A DNA stretch of 64,000 nucleotides from Cladochytrium replicatum (GCA_025526935.1 JAHLKD010000145.1:1-64000), one strand, 5' to 3'. Shown: positions 49,796 through 60,920, counted from the first letter of the stretch. Numbers and translations are program-made. The notes: generated by a model not told the origin, from the sequence alone.

Positions 49796-50627
49796 CTAGG
49801 ACCACTCGAGATCCTCTGGTCTTATGGGTTTAGTCAGCGGAATCATGCTCTCCTTCTTCGCGTCCCTCGGTAGAGCCTTTCTCATGTCTGCACACATAAT
49901 CAGTTTTACACGATATCAGAAAGAGACTGACAACTACGACGTACCGAAGGCATCCTCCAAGTGCGGACCAGAATAGTACTCCAGCACTCGTCGATACACT
50001 TCATAGCCAAACTTGCGGTACATTTCGATAGCTACCACGTTCGAAACACGTACGAATAGATCCACAAAGTAGGTATCGTAACTTTTTTCCGGGAAAATAT
50101 TGTGAGATTTCCAATCTTGGCTAGCTAGGTATTCCAAATGGCTCACATCTTTTCGGAAACCTCCTCGAGCATTCCCATCAAATGTTCAGCAAGACCCATT
50201 CGGCGAAACTCAGGTGCAACTGTGAGGGCTGTGACGTGCCCATGCCAGAGCTTCCCTGTTCCTTCAGCTTTCCCCATAACTATACAGGGCTCGTTTCAGC
50301 AAAATCACGTTTTGAAGTTAGGGCAAAACTAACTGTAGGACATGAGTTCACCGGACGGTGATTCGGCAACACAGAAATAGTCGGGCCATGTAGCAAGATA
50401 GGTAAAGTAAAAATTCAGGTAGTACTGGTTCGATGTGTAAGCAGAAGTTCTCAATTTAGAGCTTTTGTTAACGATTCCTTACGGTTTCAGTGAGAGGATC
50501 CAAGTTGCTGCATCAATCCCGACAGAGCAGTATAAGTCAAAATGCTTCTTTCAATTACCCCAAACCTTACCCACATATTGTTGAACCTGAACAGATCGTC
50601 TGCCGTGAAGCGTCGCAGAGTCGTCAT
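49796..50627 (-). CDS. NAA20: N-terminal acetyltransferase B catalytic subunit Naa20
   Basis: Exons 50627-50575, 50507-50483, 50424-50334, 50279-50147, 50081-49945 and 49887-49796; 531 nt, 176 aa. It acetylates N-terminal Met followed by Asp, Glu, Asn or Gln as part of the NatB complex at the ribosome. Seen: MTTLRRFTADDLFRFNN then INLDPLTET; YLATWPDYFCVAE; the GNAT acetyl-CoA loop APEFRRMGLAEHLM; YFVDLFVRVSNVVAIEMYRK; YYSGPHLEDAFDMRK. The second exon is only 25 nt. The order and residues match NatB catalytic subunits along the whole length. The partner Naa25 is not in this window. Confidence 0.95.
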
Positions 50628-50819
50628 TTCTGAACAGTTGAATAGTTGATGTGGCTGTTGCTAAAATTTCTTTTCGTTGACGAAACATTTCGCATCTTGT
50701 TGGTTCCCACTCCGAAGTGCAAGGGCACAATTACTTTTCTATTTTACAGTCGCAGTCCTCCCAAAATTAAACTAATATATAACCGTTCAACGTTCTAATC
50801 GCAACATGACCTCTTAATC

Positions 50820-52352
50820 TCATATGATCGATCCCTCCGGAAAGCATCGTCGGCTCATCGTGTCAACGCCATACTCCAGAACTGCATTTTCCAACCCTGA
50901 CGCAATAAAGAGAATCAGTGATCCGCCACCAATAAACAGAAACGCTGGTCACTAACCAACAAAAATGGTCTTGCTATCGGGGGTGTAAGTCACACCTGAT
51001 ATGTGCTGGTCGAACCCAGGTGAAGCAACTCTTAGGGTCTGTCGCTCGTTGAATGTCCGTGCATCGACGAGATTGATATATGACACATGCTTTGGTAGGA
51101 CAATATTTGAGAACTTTTTGAAAACGTGGGGAGACATCCCTAATACCTCGCTGTACATCAAAAGGTCGATGGATCCCGAGGGCGAAAACTTGACACATCG
51201 AGCGGCGCCTTTTGTATGAGGATACTGTAATCACTCAGCTCAATATGATTACATCAGAGCAGCGCACTAAATCACAAACCTGCCTCGTGGTTAGCTTCGC
51301 AAGCTTTTCGCTCGATCGGATGTCCCACACGCAAACACTTCCGTCCTGGCTTGCAACAGCGAATTTTTCAGATGTTTGATTCCAAGAACATGAAAAGCAT
51401 GCGTCACTAGTGGCTGGATCAAACAGAAATAGTTGGGTCCAAATGATTCTTTTCTTGAGCGCTAGTGCCTATCATACCTGTCCACGTTGCGATCTGTTGG
51501 TACCCTCCCGATGCAGAGATATCAAACAGGTACACAGCATTCGTGTCTCCAACCGCCACCATCTTTCTTCCATCCGGGCTTACGGACGCATAATTTACCG
51601 GCGTAGGAAGGGAGAGACTCGTGAGTCGTTGGAGCCCTGGCAGAGAGTACACTTTGATGGTCTCATCATTATTACAGATCAGTAGCCTTGTGGATCCGAG
51701 ATGACTTGATATGCACAGTGCGTTATTGATGGAGCCTCCAACTGTCGTTTGCGCGAACCTGATGACTTCTGAGATCATGGAAATTTTCAAGAATTGGTGA
51801 TTTATTCGTACCAGCTAGTTGATAGTTGTCGCACCATCAGCTGACTCCGAGGACCACCCGCCGCAAGATAGCCACAACCCGTGGTTAGTGATGTTGGTGA
51901 AAAGGTAAGATCCTTGAGCACATGTGAAGCCTATGATTCGTGTTAGATTTCGGACAAACCTATGTGGAGCTTCCCACCTGTTTTGTTTCGGTTTCGTAAC
52001 CAAAGACGTTGTTTTGATGAACAAAGTAGAACTCATTCCGGGATTTTGGGCATGCAATAAGGTCGCGAAGCTGTCTGGGAACAAATTAGATGTAAGGATC
52101 AGGACGGGTCTAGGACAAGTGGGATTTCTTCATTAAGCCGTGGAATGAGCCCGAAGCGGAAGGCTCTAATTCGAGCTTCTTTGGTGTGTAATATGCACTC
52201 ACGGGTGTTGTATTGTAGTCCTCTGCGGGTACTTCTTCGGATACTGCTTCACAAATTCAACGTCGTCCCTATTTCAAAGAAACGCATGGTAAAATCAGTC
52301 CAAAATCTCATTCATTTCTCCGTTTGAGAGCTAACCTCACGTAGATTGTCAT
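50820..52352 (-). CDS. WD40-repeat protein, fungal DUF2415-type
   Basis: Nine exons: 52352-52336, 52268-52203, 52074-51978, 51930-51812, 51758-51478, 51413-51280, 51224-51147, 51089-50957, 50896-50820; 1002 nt, 333 aa. Reads QLRDLIACPKSRNEFYFVHQ, INNALCISSHLGSTRLLICN, WD-like blades (VYLFDIS; VCVWDIRSSEKLAKL), then CVKFSPSGSIDLLMYSE, HVSYINLVDARTF and DQHISGVTYTPDS with IFVGLENAVLEYGVD at the end. This C-terminal pattern is typical of a conserved, poorly characterised fungal WD40 family. It presumably forms a protein-binding propeller; function unknown. The ATG is the first in frame; the two shortest exons at the 5' end are the least certain. Confidence 0.82.
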
Positions 52353-52570
52353 TTTCGCGAACTTGATGCCAATCAGACGATGCTTGAGTTGCTCGAGGTT
52401 GCCTGTGGCTGGGTGGGTGCTGCTTTTTGGTTTTTTATGAAGTCACTCGGGAGACATTTCTGGATTTACTTTGCACATATTGGGAGAGTGTTCGCTTCAA
52501 TTCATACATGAATAGACCGCAAACTCACAGATGAATCGCAGACGGCAACACTAAAAGCACCAACGAAAAC

Positions 52571-53827
52571 ATGCTCTCAAATCTCGTCCGCTTCCTCCAG
52601 CGCGGACTTTCCGAAGTCCAAGAGCTTTTCTCAAACCATCCTCACTGGCCCTGCCCGAATCCTTTTCTCATTCGTTTCTTCCTCGTCGCCTGTTGCCTCC
52701 GTGCTGTCATTCGTGTTTGCCCCTTTGGCATCGATCTCTTTCTTCGCATTCAGACATCTCAACTAACCCTCTGGTTTCGCAAGTGAAGGTCTTAAAAGAA
52801 TGATCGTTTGTAACAGGTCTCCTATGATCGCGGCCGTTGCAATTGTCGGCCATGTTGTAATGAGCATCGCGATTTCTGCATAGAAAGGAAAGCCGGGCTG
52901 TTTTCAAGGGTATCAAGATATGCTTATCTGAATAATCCTTTCATTCTTCGATTTATAGGTGTTTGGAAGAAGATTGGTTGTCTGCCTGAATGCCAGCTAC
53001 ATCGTTGCATCTGGTTTGATTCGGACTACCTCATTTCTGCTTCTAAAGCTTGAAACTATTCCTGATCGTCAAGTCATCATTTATGCTCAGATGTTTTTCA
53101 TTCCGGAATCGTTGAGTGTGATCGCGGGATGATCATTAATGGGTTTCGGTGTTTTCCTGAATCTGTGGACACTGAAGGTAAGTCATCCAAGTCTTGTTTC
53201 CCAAATCATCTCAACTTTCGTCAAGACTTTAGGATTGAGAGGTGCTCTGGGCTTGTTACGTCACTGCTATCGTGTACAACTGATGAAATAATTACAGGGA
53301 TGTATAATGGCGACTGCTTTGGGTATGTTTTTGATGCCCCAATTATCACCGGTGGGTTGTATTGAAGCCTTGAAGACGGTTTAATTCAGGAATCCTGACT
53401 CTTAACAGGGCCATTTAAGTATCATAGCGATCCGCAATACGTGGGAGCCACTTTATATCTCTCGTTACGCGTTTTATCGTCGATCTTCAGTCGGCATTGG
53501 TAGTTCGGAGGAGCATCTCGAAATAGGGCTCATTATCCTTTTCCAGCGCTCGCAATTGTTCTCGGTGTTTCTTACTACGTTTCTCTAAAGAAATTCGAGG
53601 TATTTGTTGAAAGTTTAGTTCGTTTCGGAAGCTCACAATTTTCTCTGGGCCTACGCATGAACCAGATCTACGGAACCCGGCAGCAATGGGTTAATGATAA
53701 TAATGCGAATGTGAACATTCCTGGAGGTAGAACCATGTCTGGGTTGAGACGAGCAGGGGTGACGAAACCTGAAGTTGTGACCAACTGTTTGCGCCGGAGG
53801 CACGGAGTTGATCCCAACTTGCGTTAA
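52571..53827 (+). pseudogene. Phospholipid (phosphatidylethanolamine) N-methyltransferase-like, damaged
   Basis: Multi-exon gene of the OPI3/PEMT type, which makes phosphatidylcholine in the ER membrane. The central and C-terminal parts are recognisable: hydrophobic IVASGLIRTTSFLLL; MGFGVFLNLWTLKTLGLRG; MYNGDCFGYVFDAPIITG (the GDYFG-like substrate-loop region), then GPFKYHSDPQYVGATLYL and YAFYRRSSVGIALAIVLGVS; C-terminus RRRHGVDPNLR. Two lesions remain after introns are removed: an in-frame TGA at about 53130 (in SVIAG*SLMGF) and a one-base frame change at about 53460 between TLYLS and YAFYRR. The N-terminal exons (from the ATG at 52571) could not be joined with confidence. Possible reasons are a decaying paralogue, unrecognised splicing or sequence error. 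Confidence 0.6.
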
Positions 53828-54161
53828 CGTTTCAATTTCAAGCGGTGATGTGATTCATCATGTAAAGGTAATTATGGAAAATGAGCGGGTCATCATGATT
53901 CGTTGGTCCGCCTCTGTCCGCCACTCTGCTCACTGCTTTAAAAGCACCACCTAGATCCAATTTAGATGGTGTACCGAAAGGTGGGCGGACCCATATTTGA
54001 ATGCGGATAGGTTTGTTGAGGAGATTCAAGTGAGATTCATAATATCCTGAAGGCAAGGAAGCAATGTGTTCGATCTGATCATGAGGCAGTCTTTGTTCAG
54101 TGGGATAGTTTCCAGGATAGAGAATAGGACAGAGAATATGTAGCGAGCAATCATGAGATCC

Positions 54162-54260
54162 GTAACGGAGAGTTCTTGCAACCTTATGGACACACCTTTT
54201 CAATGCTTCCTACAGTAACGGAGAGTTCTTGCAACCTTATGGACACTCTTCTTCAATGCT
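54162..54260 (+). repeat. Imperfect tandem duplication, 53-bp period
   Basis: The text gtaacggagagttcttgcaa and the following ccttatggacac...ttcaatgct occur at 54162 and again at 54215, with a few differences. Confidence 0.85.
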
Positions 54261-54632
54261 TAAATATGGCAAGCGGGCTCTCATTCGTTTTTTGTGAAGT
54301 TTTCTGTCTGTTTATACCAGGAGACATTTCTCGTTTCTATCGGCTGCTTGTTGCCTTTCAGTTTATCTGACAAGACTTCATCGTTCAATTCTACGGCCAA
54401 ATTTCAGTTTCATGGCAAGAGCTCACATCCAATATTCGCCTAGATACTTTGGACCAAGGAATTGTGGTTGATGCGTTTCAAAGAGAGGGCAAGGCGTCTC
54501 TGACATCCATTTTAGCTGACTGTTTAGCCCTAGAATAATTTGAGGAATAAACACATGATTTTTTTTCGCTCGGTTTGTAACCCTTTGTTCTGACCATTCT
54601 GTTCGCTGGCTGTTTGAATGATTTCAATTTTG

Positions 54633-54646
54633 GACAAACGTTTGTC
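54633..54646. other. Perfect 14-bp palindrome GACAAACGTTTGTC
   Basis: Lies 154 bp before the AKR-RidA start codon. It could be a dimeric regulator site; function unknown. Confidence 0.35.
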
Positions 54647-54799
54647 GATAGTTTTGGTTTTCATTATTTCCACTCCGGTAAGTCTCGAAACAATCTTTAA
54701 CTCGCAGTGCGGGCCATTTGCATGGCGATAGTTGGGTTCGAATCCCACCGCTCTGCAACCTCTTTCCCACCCACCAAGTCGCGCAGGTGTGGCTTCACC

Positions 54800-56580
54800 A
54801 TGTCCACGGTTTATCTGGGAAACGATCTTCGCATCCAACGAATCATCACTGGCAAGAAAAAGGACTGGAAATGGACACTAATTCACGTCTCATTTCGTAC
54901 TTCATCATGCAGGGCTCTGGCAGCTTGCTGGCGGGCACTCGGACGTTGACATCGAAGAATGCGCCGATTTAATGAAGAAGTACATCGATATTGGCTGGAC
55001 GACATTCGATATGGCGGTGCGTGTTTTCATTTACGTTTTAAGATGCAGATCTTAATGTTCAGTGCTTACCTAGGACCACTATGGGCCTGCTGAAGAAGTC
55101 GTGGGTCGCTTTCGCGAAAAGTACGGCAATGTCGATGGCCAGTTCTTCACCAAATGGGTTCCTCCTCCGAGCCAAATGACACGCGAGGGAGTAGAGAAGG
55201 CCGTGGTGAAGGCGATGGACCGAATGAGAACTGCACGGATAGACCTGCTACAGATTCATTGGTGGCAGTATGCAAACCTTGAGTACATGTAAGCAAACCA
55301 AGTAACTTGGTTCACTCGTCTAAATTCTCTCAGCACACTTTTGAAGCACCTGACAGATATCTGTAAACAAGGAGGAATCCGATACCTGGGTTTGACCAAC
55401 TTTGATACGATCCATCTCAAAGCGATCGTTCACCGTGGGTTCAAAGTGGTCTCAAACCAAGTTTCTTTCTCCATCGTCGACCGACGTGCCTTAGCAAACG
55501 GAATGTGTTCGTTTTGTGAGGTATTGGCTTTTCGTTATCAACCACCCAATTGTTTCTGAATCGCACTCTATATCAGGAGAATGGAGTCAAGGTTTTGGCT
55601 TATGGTACTCTCCTAGGTGGGTTTTTGACGGAGAAGTGGCTCGGGGTGCCAGAACCCAAGATCGACGAGCTACCAAACTGGTAAGTTTCACAACACGGAG
55701 AATCACAACACGGAGAATCATACCGGTTTACAAATAACACTCCAACAGGAGCCTCAAAAAATACGCACGCTTTATCAATGCCGCTGGTGGATGGGACCCA
55801 TTCCAGCGCGTTCTGGCGGTGTTATCAAAGATCGCCCAGCGTCATTCCGTTGGCATAGCCAATGTAGCCACAAAGTTCATCTTGGACACACCAGGTGTCG
55901 GTGGCGTCATTGTTGGAGCGAGACTAACGAAATCTAATGATCACATCGAATCCAACGCGCAGACGTTGAATCTCGTACTTTCCGACAAAGACACGGCGGA
56001 AATCAACCGAGCAATCGACGAACACCTCTGTCCCGTTCCAAACGACGTTGGGGATGAGTATAGGAAGCCTCCTTACCTTACCGCCGCAGGAGATCTCTCA
56101 CACCACGCTACGACCGAGGCGATCGAAGAGCACGAGGAAGGAGGTGTGCTTAAACTATCTTCCGGAACCGTGTGGGAAGATATTGCAGGGTAAGGATGAG
56201 AATCGGGATAGGAAATTCTTTCGTTTTATGTCATGTGCAGGTTTTCACGGGCAGTTAGAGTCGGCAACCAAGTCTTTGTCAGCGGGACCACCGCAACTGG
56301 ACCCGACGGTAGTGCAATTGGCAAAGATCCCGAGATCCAAACCCACGTTGCGCTGGACAAGATCGAGCATGCAATTCGACGTGCAGGAGGGTCTGGAGGA
56401 CTTGAACATGTGGTTCGAACCCGGGTCTATGTAAGGGATGTTGATCGCGACTGGGAAGCAGTTGCTCGAGCACATGGAGCCCGGTTTAACACTGTCCGAC
56501 CGGCAAACACCTTGGTTGGCGCACCGCTTGTTGGTGAAGAGTATTTTGTTGAGATTGAGGCAGACGCCATTATTCTGTGA
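54800..56580 (+). CDS. Aldo/keto reductase fused to RidA (YjgF/UK114)
   Basis: Exons 54800-54851, 54913-55016, 55074-55288, 55334-55520, 55577-55680, 55749-56189, 56241-56580; 1443 nt, 480 aa. The N-terminal ~365 residues are an aldo/keto reductase: GLWQLAGG, then GWTTFDMADHYG with the catalytic D and Y; FFTKW with the catalytic K; DLLQIHWW with the H; LGLTNFD, VSNQVSFS, LAYGTLLGGFL; and NADPH-binding GGVIVGAR. After a linker, residues ~368-480 form a RidA domain: AVRVGNQVFVSGTTA, the arginine in EHVVRTRVYVRD, and the EIEADAII end. RidA proteins hydrolyse reactive enamines/imines, so the fusion may couple carbonyl or imine reduction to damage control. The first intron (54852-54912) has a GC donor (ctg/gcaaga) and is needed for the frame. 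Confidence 0.9.
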
Positions 56581-57133
56581 GTTTTTGGAAGTCTCGGTCA
56601 TTAGAGACAAAATTAGGTTTGCCATTGCTGCTGCATTCCAACTTGACAATCGCTCCGCACTAAGTAAGAAAGTCACGCACCACGAGTGAACGCTGATGCG
56701 AAAGCTGCTTTCTTGAAAGAAGGCGCAACTTTGTTTAATACGTTGATCACCCTCCCTACCAACATGATTTGTACCTGCAGCATTTGTCAGGTCAATGATA
56801 AGAAGTGAAGTTAGGTTTGCACTTGATATCCATCCCACAGCGTATTGTTCGCGAACCGATTTAGGTACGGCGTCGTCCCAAACCTTGTGCAACTCACAAT
56901 GTGGCCGCCCCTGTCGGCGAGAAGTTCCTAGTGAGAAGATTGACAAAATTGGGATTCCGATGCTTTGAACCAACTTCCTTACGTAGTGCAAATGTATAAT
57001 AACTACCGCATACTTCCGTTGTTACTTTGAGGTATTATATTGGTCATAGGCTAATCAATACAGAGGATCAGTTCCGCCCCATAATTGTATCAGACTTAAC
57101 AACCAGCCCCGCAAAACGCCAATGAAACAACTT
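56581..57133. other. Spacer without supported gene
   Basis: Contains only short open frames without recognisable motifs. It lies between the stop of the AKR-RidA gene and the 3' end of the P450 pseudogene. Confidence 0.55.
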
Positions 57134-57810
57134 TCACTTACGCCTCTCTATCTTCAACGGATAATCGAATATCGTCCCCACATGGTACGGGAATGCCAAG
57201 GACCAGACTTGAACGAAAAGGTGAACTCTTGACATATAAATCGCAAAGTGGTACACCATTTCACCAATGCCAAATGACTACCTGGGCAGACTTCTATCGG
57301 CGTTTCAACCGTGACCCGGTACGGCAAGAACCCGGAGACGGGTGTCAAGCGGGTTGCTTCCCCGACCACTATCTGAATATATCTTAAAACAAACCGACCA
57401 CCTCGTGAATATACCTTAAGCATTCTTTGAAGTCCAATTTGGCGATTTCTTCGGTCTTCCTAGCGATCTTCAAAACCGCACCCACCTCCTTCTGCGTCGT
57501 TGCCAGCCAGGAGATGAGGTGGAAGTGGGTTTTCGCAATGGTGCCATATCCGGCAAACGAAATCATGGGGTTATGATCAACAAGCACGTAGTCGACCTTT
57601 TCGTGGTTAGAATCACTTTGATTCTCTAGGAACCCTTTAAAAAACATTGTTTCCGCCCGTTCGACTTGAAATTCTACATTTTTAAGCACGAAGCGCTCCA
57701 ATGCCTTTGTTCGTTCAGTAGATTTATCGACTCCTTTGTCCGCTTTCGATTTTTTGGCGATACAATGATTTTTGGCGATACAATTACTTAACAGTCTTGC
57801 CAAAAGATTG
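57134..57810 (-). pseudogene. Cytochrome P450 pseudogene, truncated tandem copy
   Basis: A degraded copy of the C-terminal half of the neighbouring P450 (57965-59464). Readable pieces from the 5' side: QVERAETMFFKGFLENQSDS, KVDYVLVDHNPM, SFAGYGTIAKTHFH (the helix I motif AGxDT is damaged), EATRLTPVSGFLPYRVTVETP, then directly VCPGSHLALVKWC. About 55 residues between RVTVETP and the haem cysteine are missing, the ExxR motif reads EATR, and the N-terminal half is absent. It ends with the same basic tail as the intact gene. It arose by tandem duplication and is dead. Confidence 0.88.
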
Positions 57811-57964
57811 CTGTTGGTAAAAGGAAAGTGAAACCCGTAACGTTAACGTTGGTGGGCGTGAGAGGAACTTAGGTATTGAAGATGATCATAGTGGAATCTA
57901 TTCAAATAACCAGTTCCACAACATGAGTGTCAGAATCAAAACTAAACCCGGTCTGAAAGGGCTC

Positions 57965-59464
57965 TCATTTTCTCCTTTGAATCTGCATTGGATAATCGAA
58001 TGTCGTGTTCGCCAAATTCGGAACATGCCAAGGAACAGACTTGAAGGAAACATTGAACTCTGACATAATGATTGCAACAAAGTACACCATTTCAGCCATT
58101 GCCAGATGGCGACCGGGACAGACGTGCGATCCCGTGCTAAATGGCAGGTACAGGGCAAGCTCATGCTTTCGAAGTTCGTCATTTGTATCGAGTTCGAACC
58201 AGCGATCGGGCTTGAAGTCAAAACGATCTTCAAAGCGAGACGATTTCATAGCGGCTACACTGTTCATGAGGAGGACTTCCGTCCCTTTTGGTACAACGTA
58301 GCCGTCCAACGGCGTGTCAACAGTGACGCGAAATGGCAAGAAGCCCGCGACAGGTGTTAGGCGGTTTGTTTCCCTGACCACCGCGTGGATGTACTTGAAG
58401 CGTTCTTTGAAGTCCAGGTTTGCGATGCCTTCGATGTTCTGAACGGTCCCCAAAACCTCATCCACCTCCCTCTGAACTTTTTCCTGAACATGAGGAAGCT
58501 TGGCGAGCCAATGAAGGAGGTGGAAAATAGTTGTCGCGGTGGTGTCATATCCGGCGAAAAGAATCATGAGCGTATTATCAACAAGCATCTCATAGTCGAC
58601 CTTTTCCTGGTTCGAATCGCTCTGATTTTGAAGAAAACCTTTCAATAACATTGTCTCCGCTCGTTCAACTTGCGAGTTTGCGTTTTGTAGCACGTAGCGA
58701 GCAATATTCCTGAGCCGTAAAATTGACGTGTCTACCTCTTTGTCAGCTTTCGTCTTATAGAACTTCCAGTATGGAAATGGTGCGCCAATTCTTGACATAA
58801 TAGCTTTAGCGAGCCGTTCCATGTCGTCGAGATTAACATGCTTCATGTATACTTCCTCATTAATTGCGAATCCGAGAACCATCATCGAATCGAATGTAGC
58901 CTCCTTCAAAATGCGCAAGAAGTTCATTTGGCTTTTCTCGAATGCAAGGGGATCGGTTTTCTCGTCGATTTCAGCACGTAGCAGATCCCGGCGAAGTCGT
59001 TCTCGCAGCTTTAACCCCAGTGAAACGATAGATTCTCTCATTTGTGAAACTTGATGGGCCGTGAAAGGTCTTTCGATCAATTTCCTCATGATTCGCTTTT
59101 CACCGCCTTCCAGGTTCTCCACAAACTTGTTGATACCAACACTCATGAATGCGTTGTGAGATCGCTCCGAGAACGTGAGATCTGTTTCGCTCCTTTTCAG
59201 AAGTCGAGCGATGTGTTCAGGGGAGGTGATGATGATCCAGTCGCTGTTTCCGAAGAGGCCAATGCGGACAACAGAGTCGTATTGCCACGCCCACTGTTCC
59301 AGCATGAATTTTGGAGATTTCATAAGTTCCAGGACATGGCCCAGGAAGGGTAGCTCTCCGGGAGGAGAAGGAATCCTGCCTGACCGCCTACGATTTCCAT
59401 CCCAAAGTAGCCACCAAAGAGATACCAATAGCACAACAATGGCAAGATGAGATGAGAGATCCAT
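57965..59464 (-). CDS. Cytochrome P450 monooxygenase (CYP51/CYP26-like class), single exon
   Basis: 499 aa, one open frame, unlike almost all other genes here. An N-terminal membrane anchor (LAIVVLLVSLWWLLW) is followed by a basic/proline hinge (RIPSPPGELPFLG). Motifs: helix I AGYDTTATT near 300; helix K ETNR (ExxR) near 365; FKPDRW near 420; haem loop FSTGSHVCPGRHLA with the cysteine ligand near 450. All essential motifs are present, so it should be an active ER-bound monooxygenase needing a reductase partner. The substrate cannot be told from sequence. The lack of introns may reflect retro-copying or a naturally intronless subfamily. Confidence 0.93.
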   Translation of the reverse strand: MDLSSHLAIVVLLVSLWWLLWDGNRRRSGRIPSPPGELPFLGHVLELMKSPKFMLEQWAWQYDSVVRIGLFGNSDWIIITSPEHIARLLKRSETDLTFSERSHNAFMSVGINKFVENLEGGEKRIMRKLIERPFTAHQVSQMRESIVSLGLKLRERLRRDLLRAEIDEKTDPLAFEKSQMNFLRILKEATFDSMMVLGFAINEEVYMKHVNLDDMERLAKAIMSRIGAPFPYWKFYKTKADKEVDTSILRLRNIARYVLQNANSQVERAETMLLKGFLQNQSDSNQEKVDYEMLVDNTLMILFAGYDTTATTIFHLLHWLAKLPHVQEKVQREVDEVLGTVQNIEGIANLDFKERFKYIHAVVRETNRLTPVAGFLPFRVTVDTPLDGYVVPKGTEVLLMNSVAAMKSSRFEDRFDFKPDRWFELDTNDELRKHELALYLPFSTGSHVCPGRHLAMAEMVYFVAIIMSEFNVSFKSVPWHVPNLANTTFDYPMQIQRRK

Positions 59465-59673
59465 GTGGATGATTCAAGAAGACAATGGTATTTTTAAACA
59501 TTGACAAATTTGGCAGTTTGCACCCACACCATTACCGCACAACACCCACACCAACACCACACAACACTCATTCAGCCATTAGCATGGATAGTGTGTCCTG
59601 CACAGATTCCAATCCGTGCTTTTTTCTTTAGAACTCGGGATGAACTCGACACGATCTTCAAAACGAGATGATT
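59465..59673. other. P450 upstream region, CA-rich
   Basis: Presumed promoter of the P450; includes an ACACC-rich stretch at about 59520-59570. Confidence 0.5.
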
Positions 59674-59880
59674 TCAACATGGCAACGTTATGCCTAAGGA
59701 GAGTGCATGATAACAAAAACGCTCGAGTACCTGAAGCTGAGCAGTGGAAGGCCGAATAAGTGCTAAACCAAACTCAAGTGAAGGTCTAATAAACGACAGA
59801 AACAACAACCTGGCAACACGAGGAGCAGACCCACCAAAGTACGAGACATAAGGTGCAAAAAGATGCAATCGGAACAACGA
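59674..59880 (-). pseudogene. LINE reverse transcriptase C-terminal remnant
   Basis: The - strand reads RVARLLFLSFIRPSLEFGLA, LIRPSTAQLQVLERF, then YHALSLGI. This matches the conserved stretch after the RT core of many LINEs, where a (V/I)RP.LEYG..LW motif is followed by LE..Q...R. It is isolated, without the rest of the element. Confidence 0.7.
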
Positions 59881-60920
59881 TTTTTGCAGGGAACATGTGC
59901 ATCAAAAAAGTTTTATAGAAATATAAAACAAGAACCAAGCTATACCTCTTTCGGCATATGGTCGAATACCATGATTTCATATCGTGTACGAGAATGCAAA
60001 TGCCTGTGAAGAACACACTTCTCACATCAAAGTTTTAGATTGTGGCTCCAGTTCGAGGCACCTGGGACCTAGAAAGTAGCTGGCTCGGTTTCGGTTCTCG
60101 ATACCTGTAGCTGTCTCGGTTCTGGATCGAGAAACGGACGATTTAATTCTGAAACCAAATAGAAGAAATGCCAAAAGAAGATTTGCAGGAACATTGGGAG
60201 GGGATGGAAATCGACAGCGACATCTTTCACGGATGAAAGCTTTTTTCTGAAGCCTGTCGGGCATCACAATTGGATCGCTACACAAAATCGAGATGCTCCA
60301 GCGTGGATCGATCCAGCCCAACAGGAACGGGTCTGGTTTCTCGGGACGTACTTCTCGATCCGGTCTCGAAAGATCCGATCCGAGTAGGAGCCCTAAAAAG
60401 CTCACTTTCCGTGGTCTGCCATTCGGCTTCCGATGCTATCTATGACTTCCAAGCATCTTGAATTTTGTTGACTGCCATTAGACTTCCCAATATCTATGAC
60501 GTCCAGCATCTTGAATTTTGTTGACTTCTGAGATTTAGACAATGCACAATGGGAGATGCGAGTTTTGATAATATAGCAATGTCTATTTACACACTGAAAA
60601 CACCAAGTGTGGTAGTATGCGTTCGATATTGTGTCTTTCTCATTGCGCTTAATGCAAACAATCATGAAGAAGCCACAAAGAACCACCAAAAAGAGAAATT
60701 GTTTGGGCCACAGGGAATGACAGGAAGCGAGGAAGTATGGCCCTGGAAAAGGTCAACCAAAAAGAAATAAGCAAAAAGAAGGAATCTAACACCGCATGAA
60801 AAGACAGAAATCTGCGGCGGAAGTTGAGATAAAGGAATTGTGTTCGAAGGGAAGGATATGCGTCAAACCAAACGATTGTGGTTCAGGGTGTGGATTATGA
60901 AACCAAAAAGCAGCATGCCC
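59881..60920. other. 1-kb spacer with a tandem duplication
   Basis: No supported gene. Contains a 54-bp period duplication at 60438-60527 (atctatgac.tcca.gcatcttgaattttgttgact twice). Confidence 0.55.
60438..60527 (+). repeat. Imperfect tandem duplication, 54-bp period
   Basis: The text atctatgac followed by gcatcttgaattttgttgac begins at 60438 and again at 60492. Confidence 0.8.

Larger units (their letters stand above)
53828..54799. other. 1-kb spacer with a tandem duplication
   Basis: No supported gene. Contains the 53-bp duplication at 54162-54260 and a 14-bp palindrome at 54633-54646, and should hold the promoter of the AKR-RidA gene. Confidence 0.6.

Noticed and set aside
54720-54765. 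tRNA-like T-arm (ttgggttcgaatccca followed by ccgctctgca)
   Set aside because: The matching 5' acceptor strand (cagagcg-like), D-arm and anticodon arm are not found 70-90 bp upstream, and the T stem has a mismatch.
56245-56991. A 248-codon - strand frame
   Set aside because: Half of it is antisense to the RidA domain and the rest is spacer; no family motifs.
60022-60405. A 127-codon - strand frame
   Set aside because: No motif, and it covers repetitive cggttctc/gatcgag text; probably chance.
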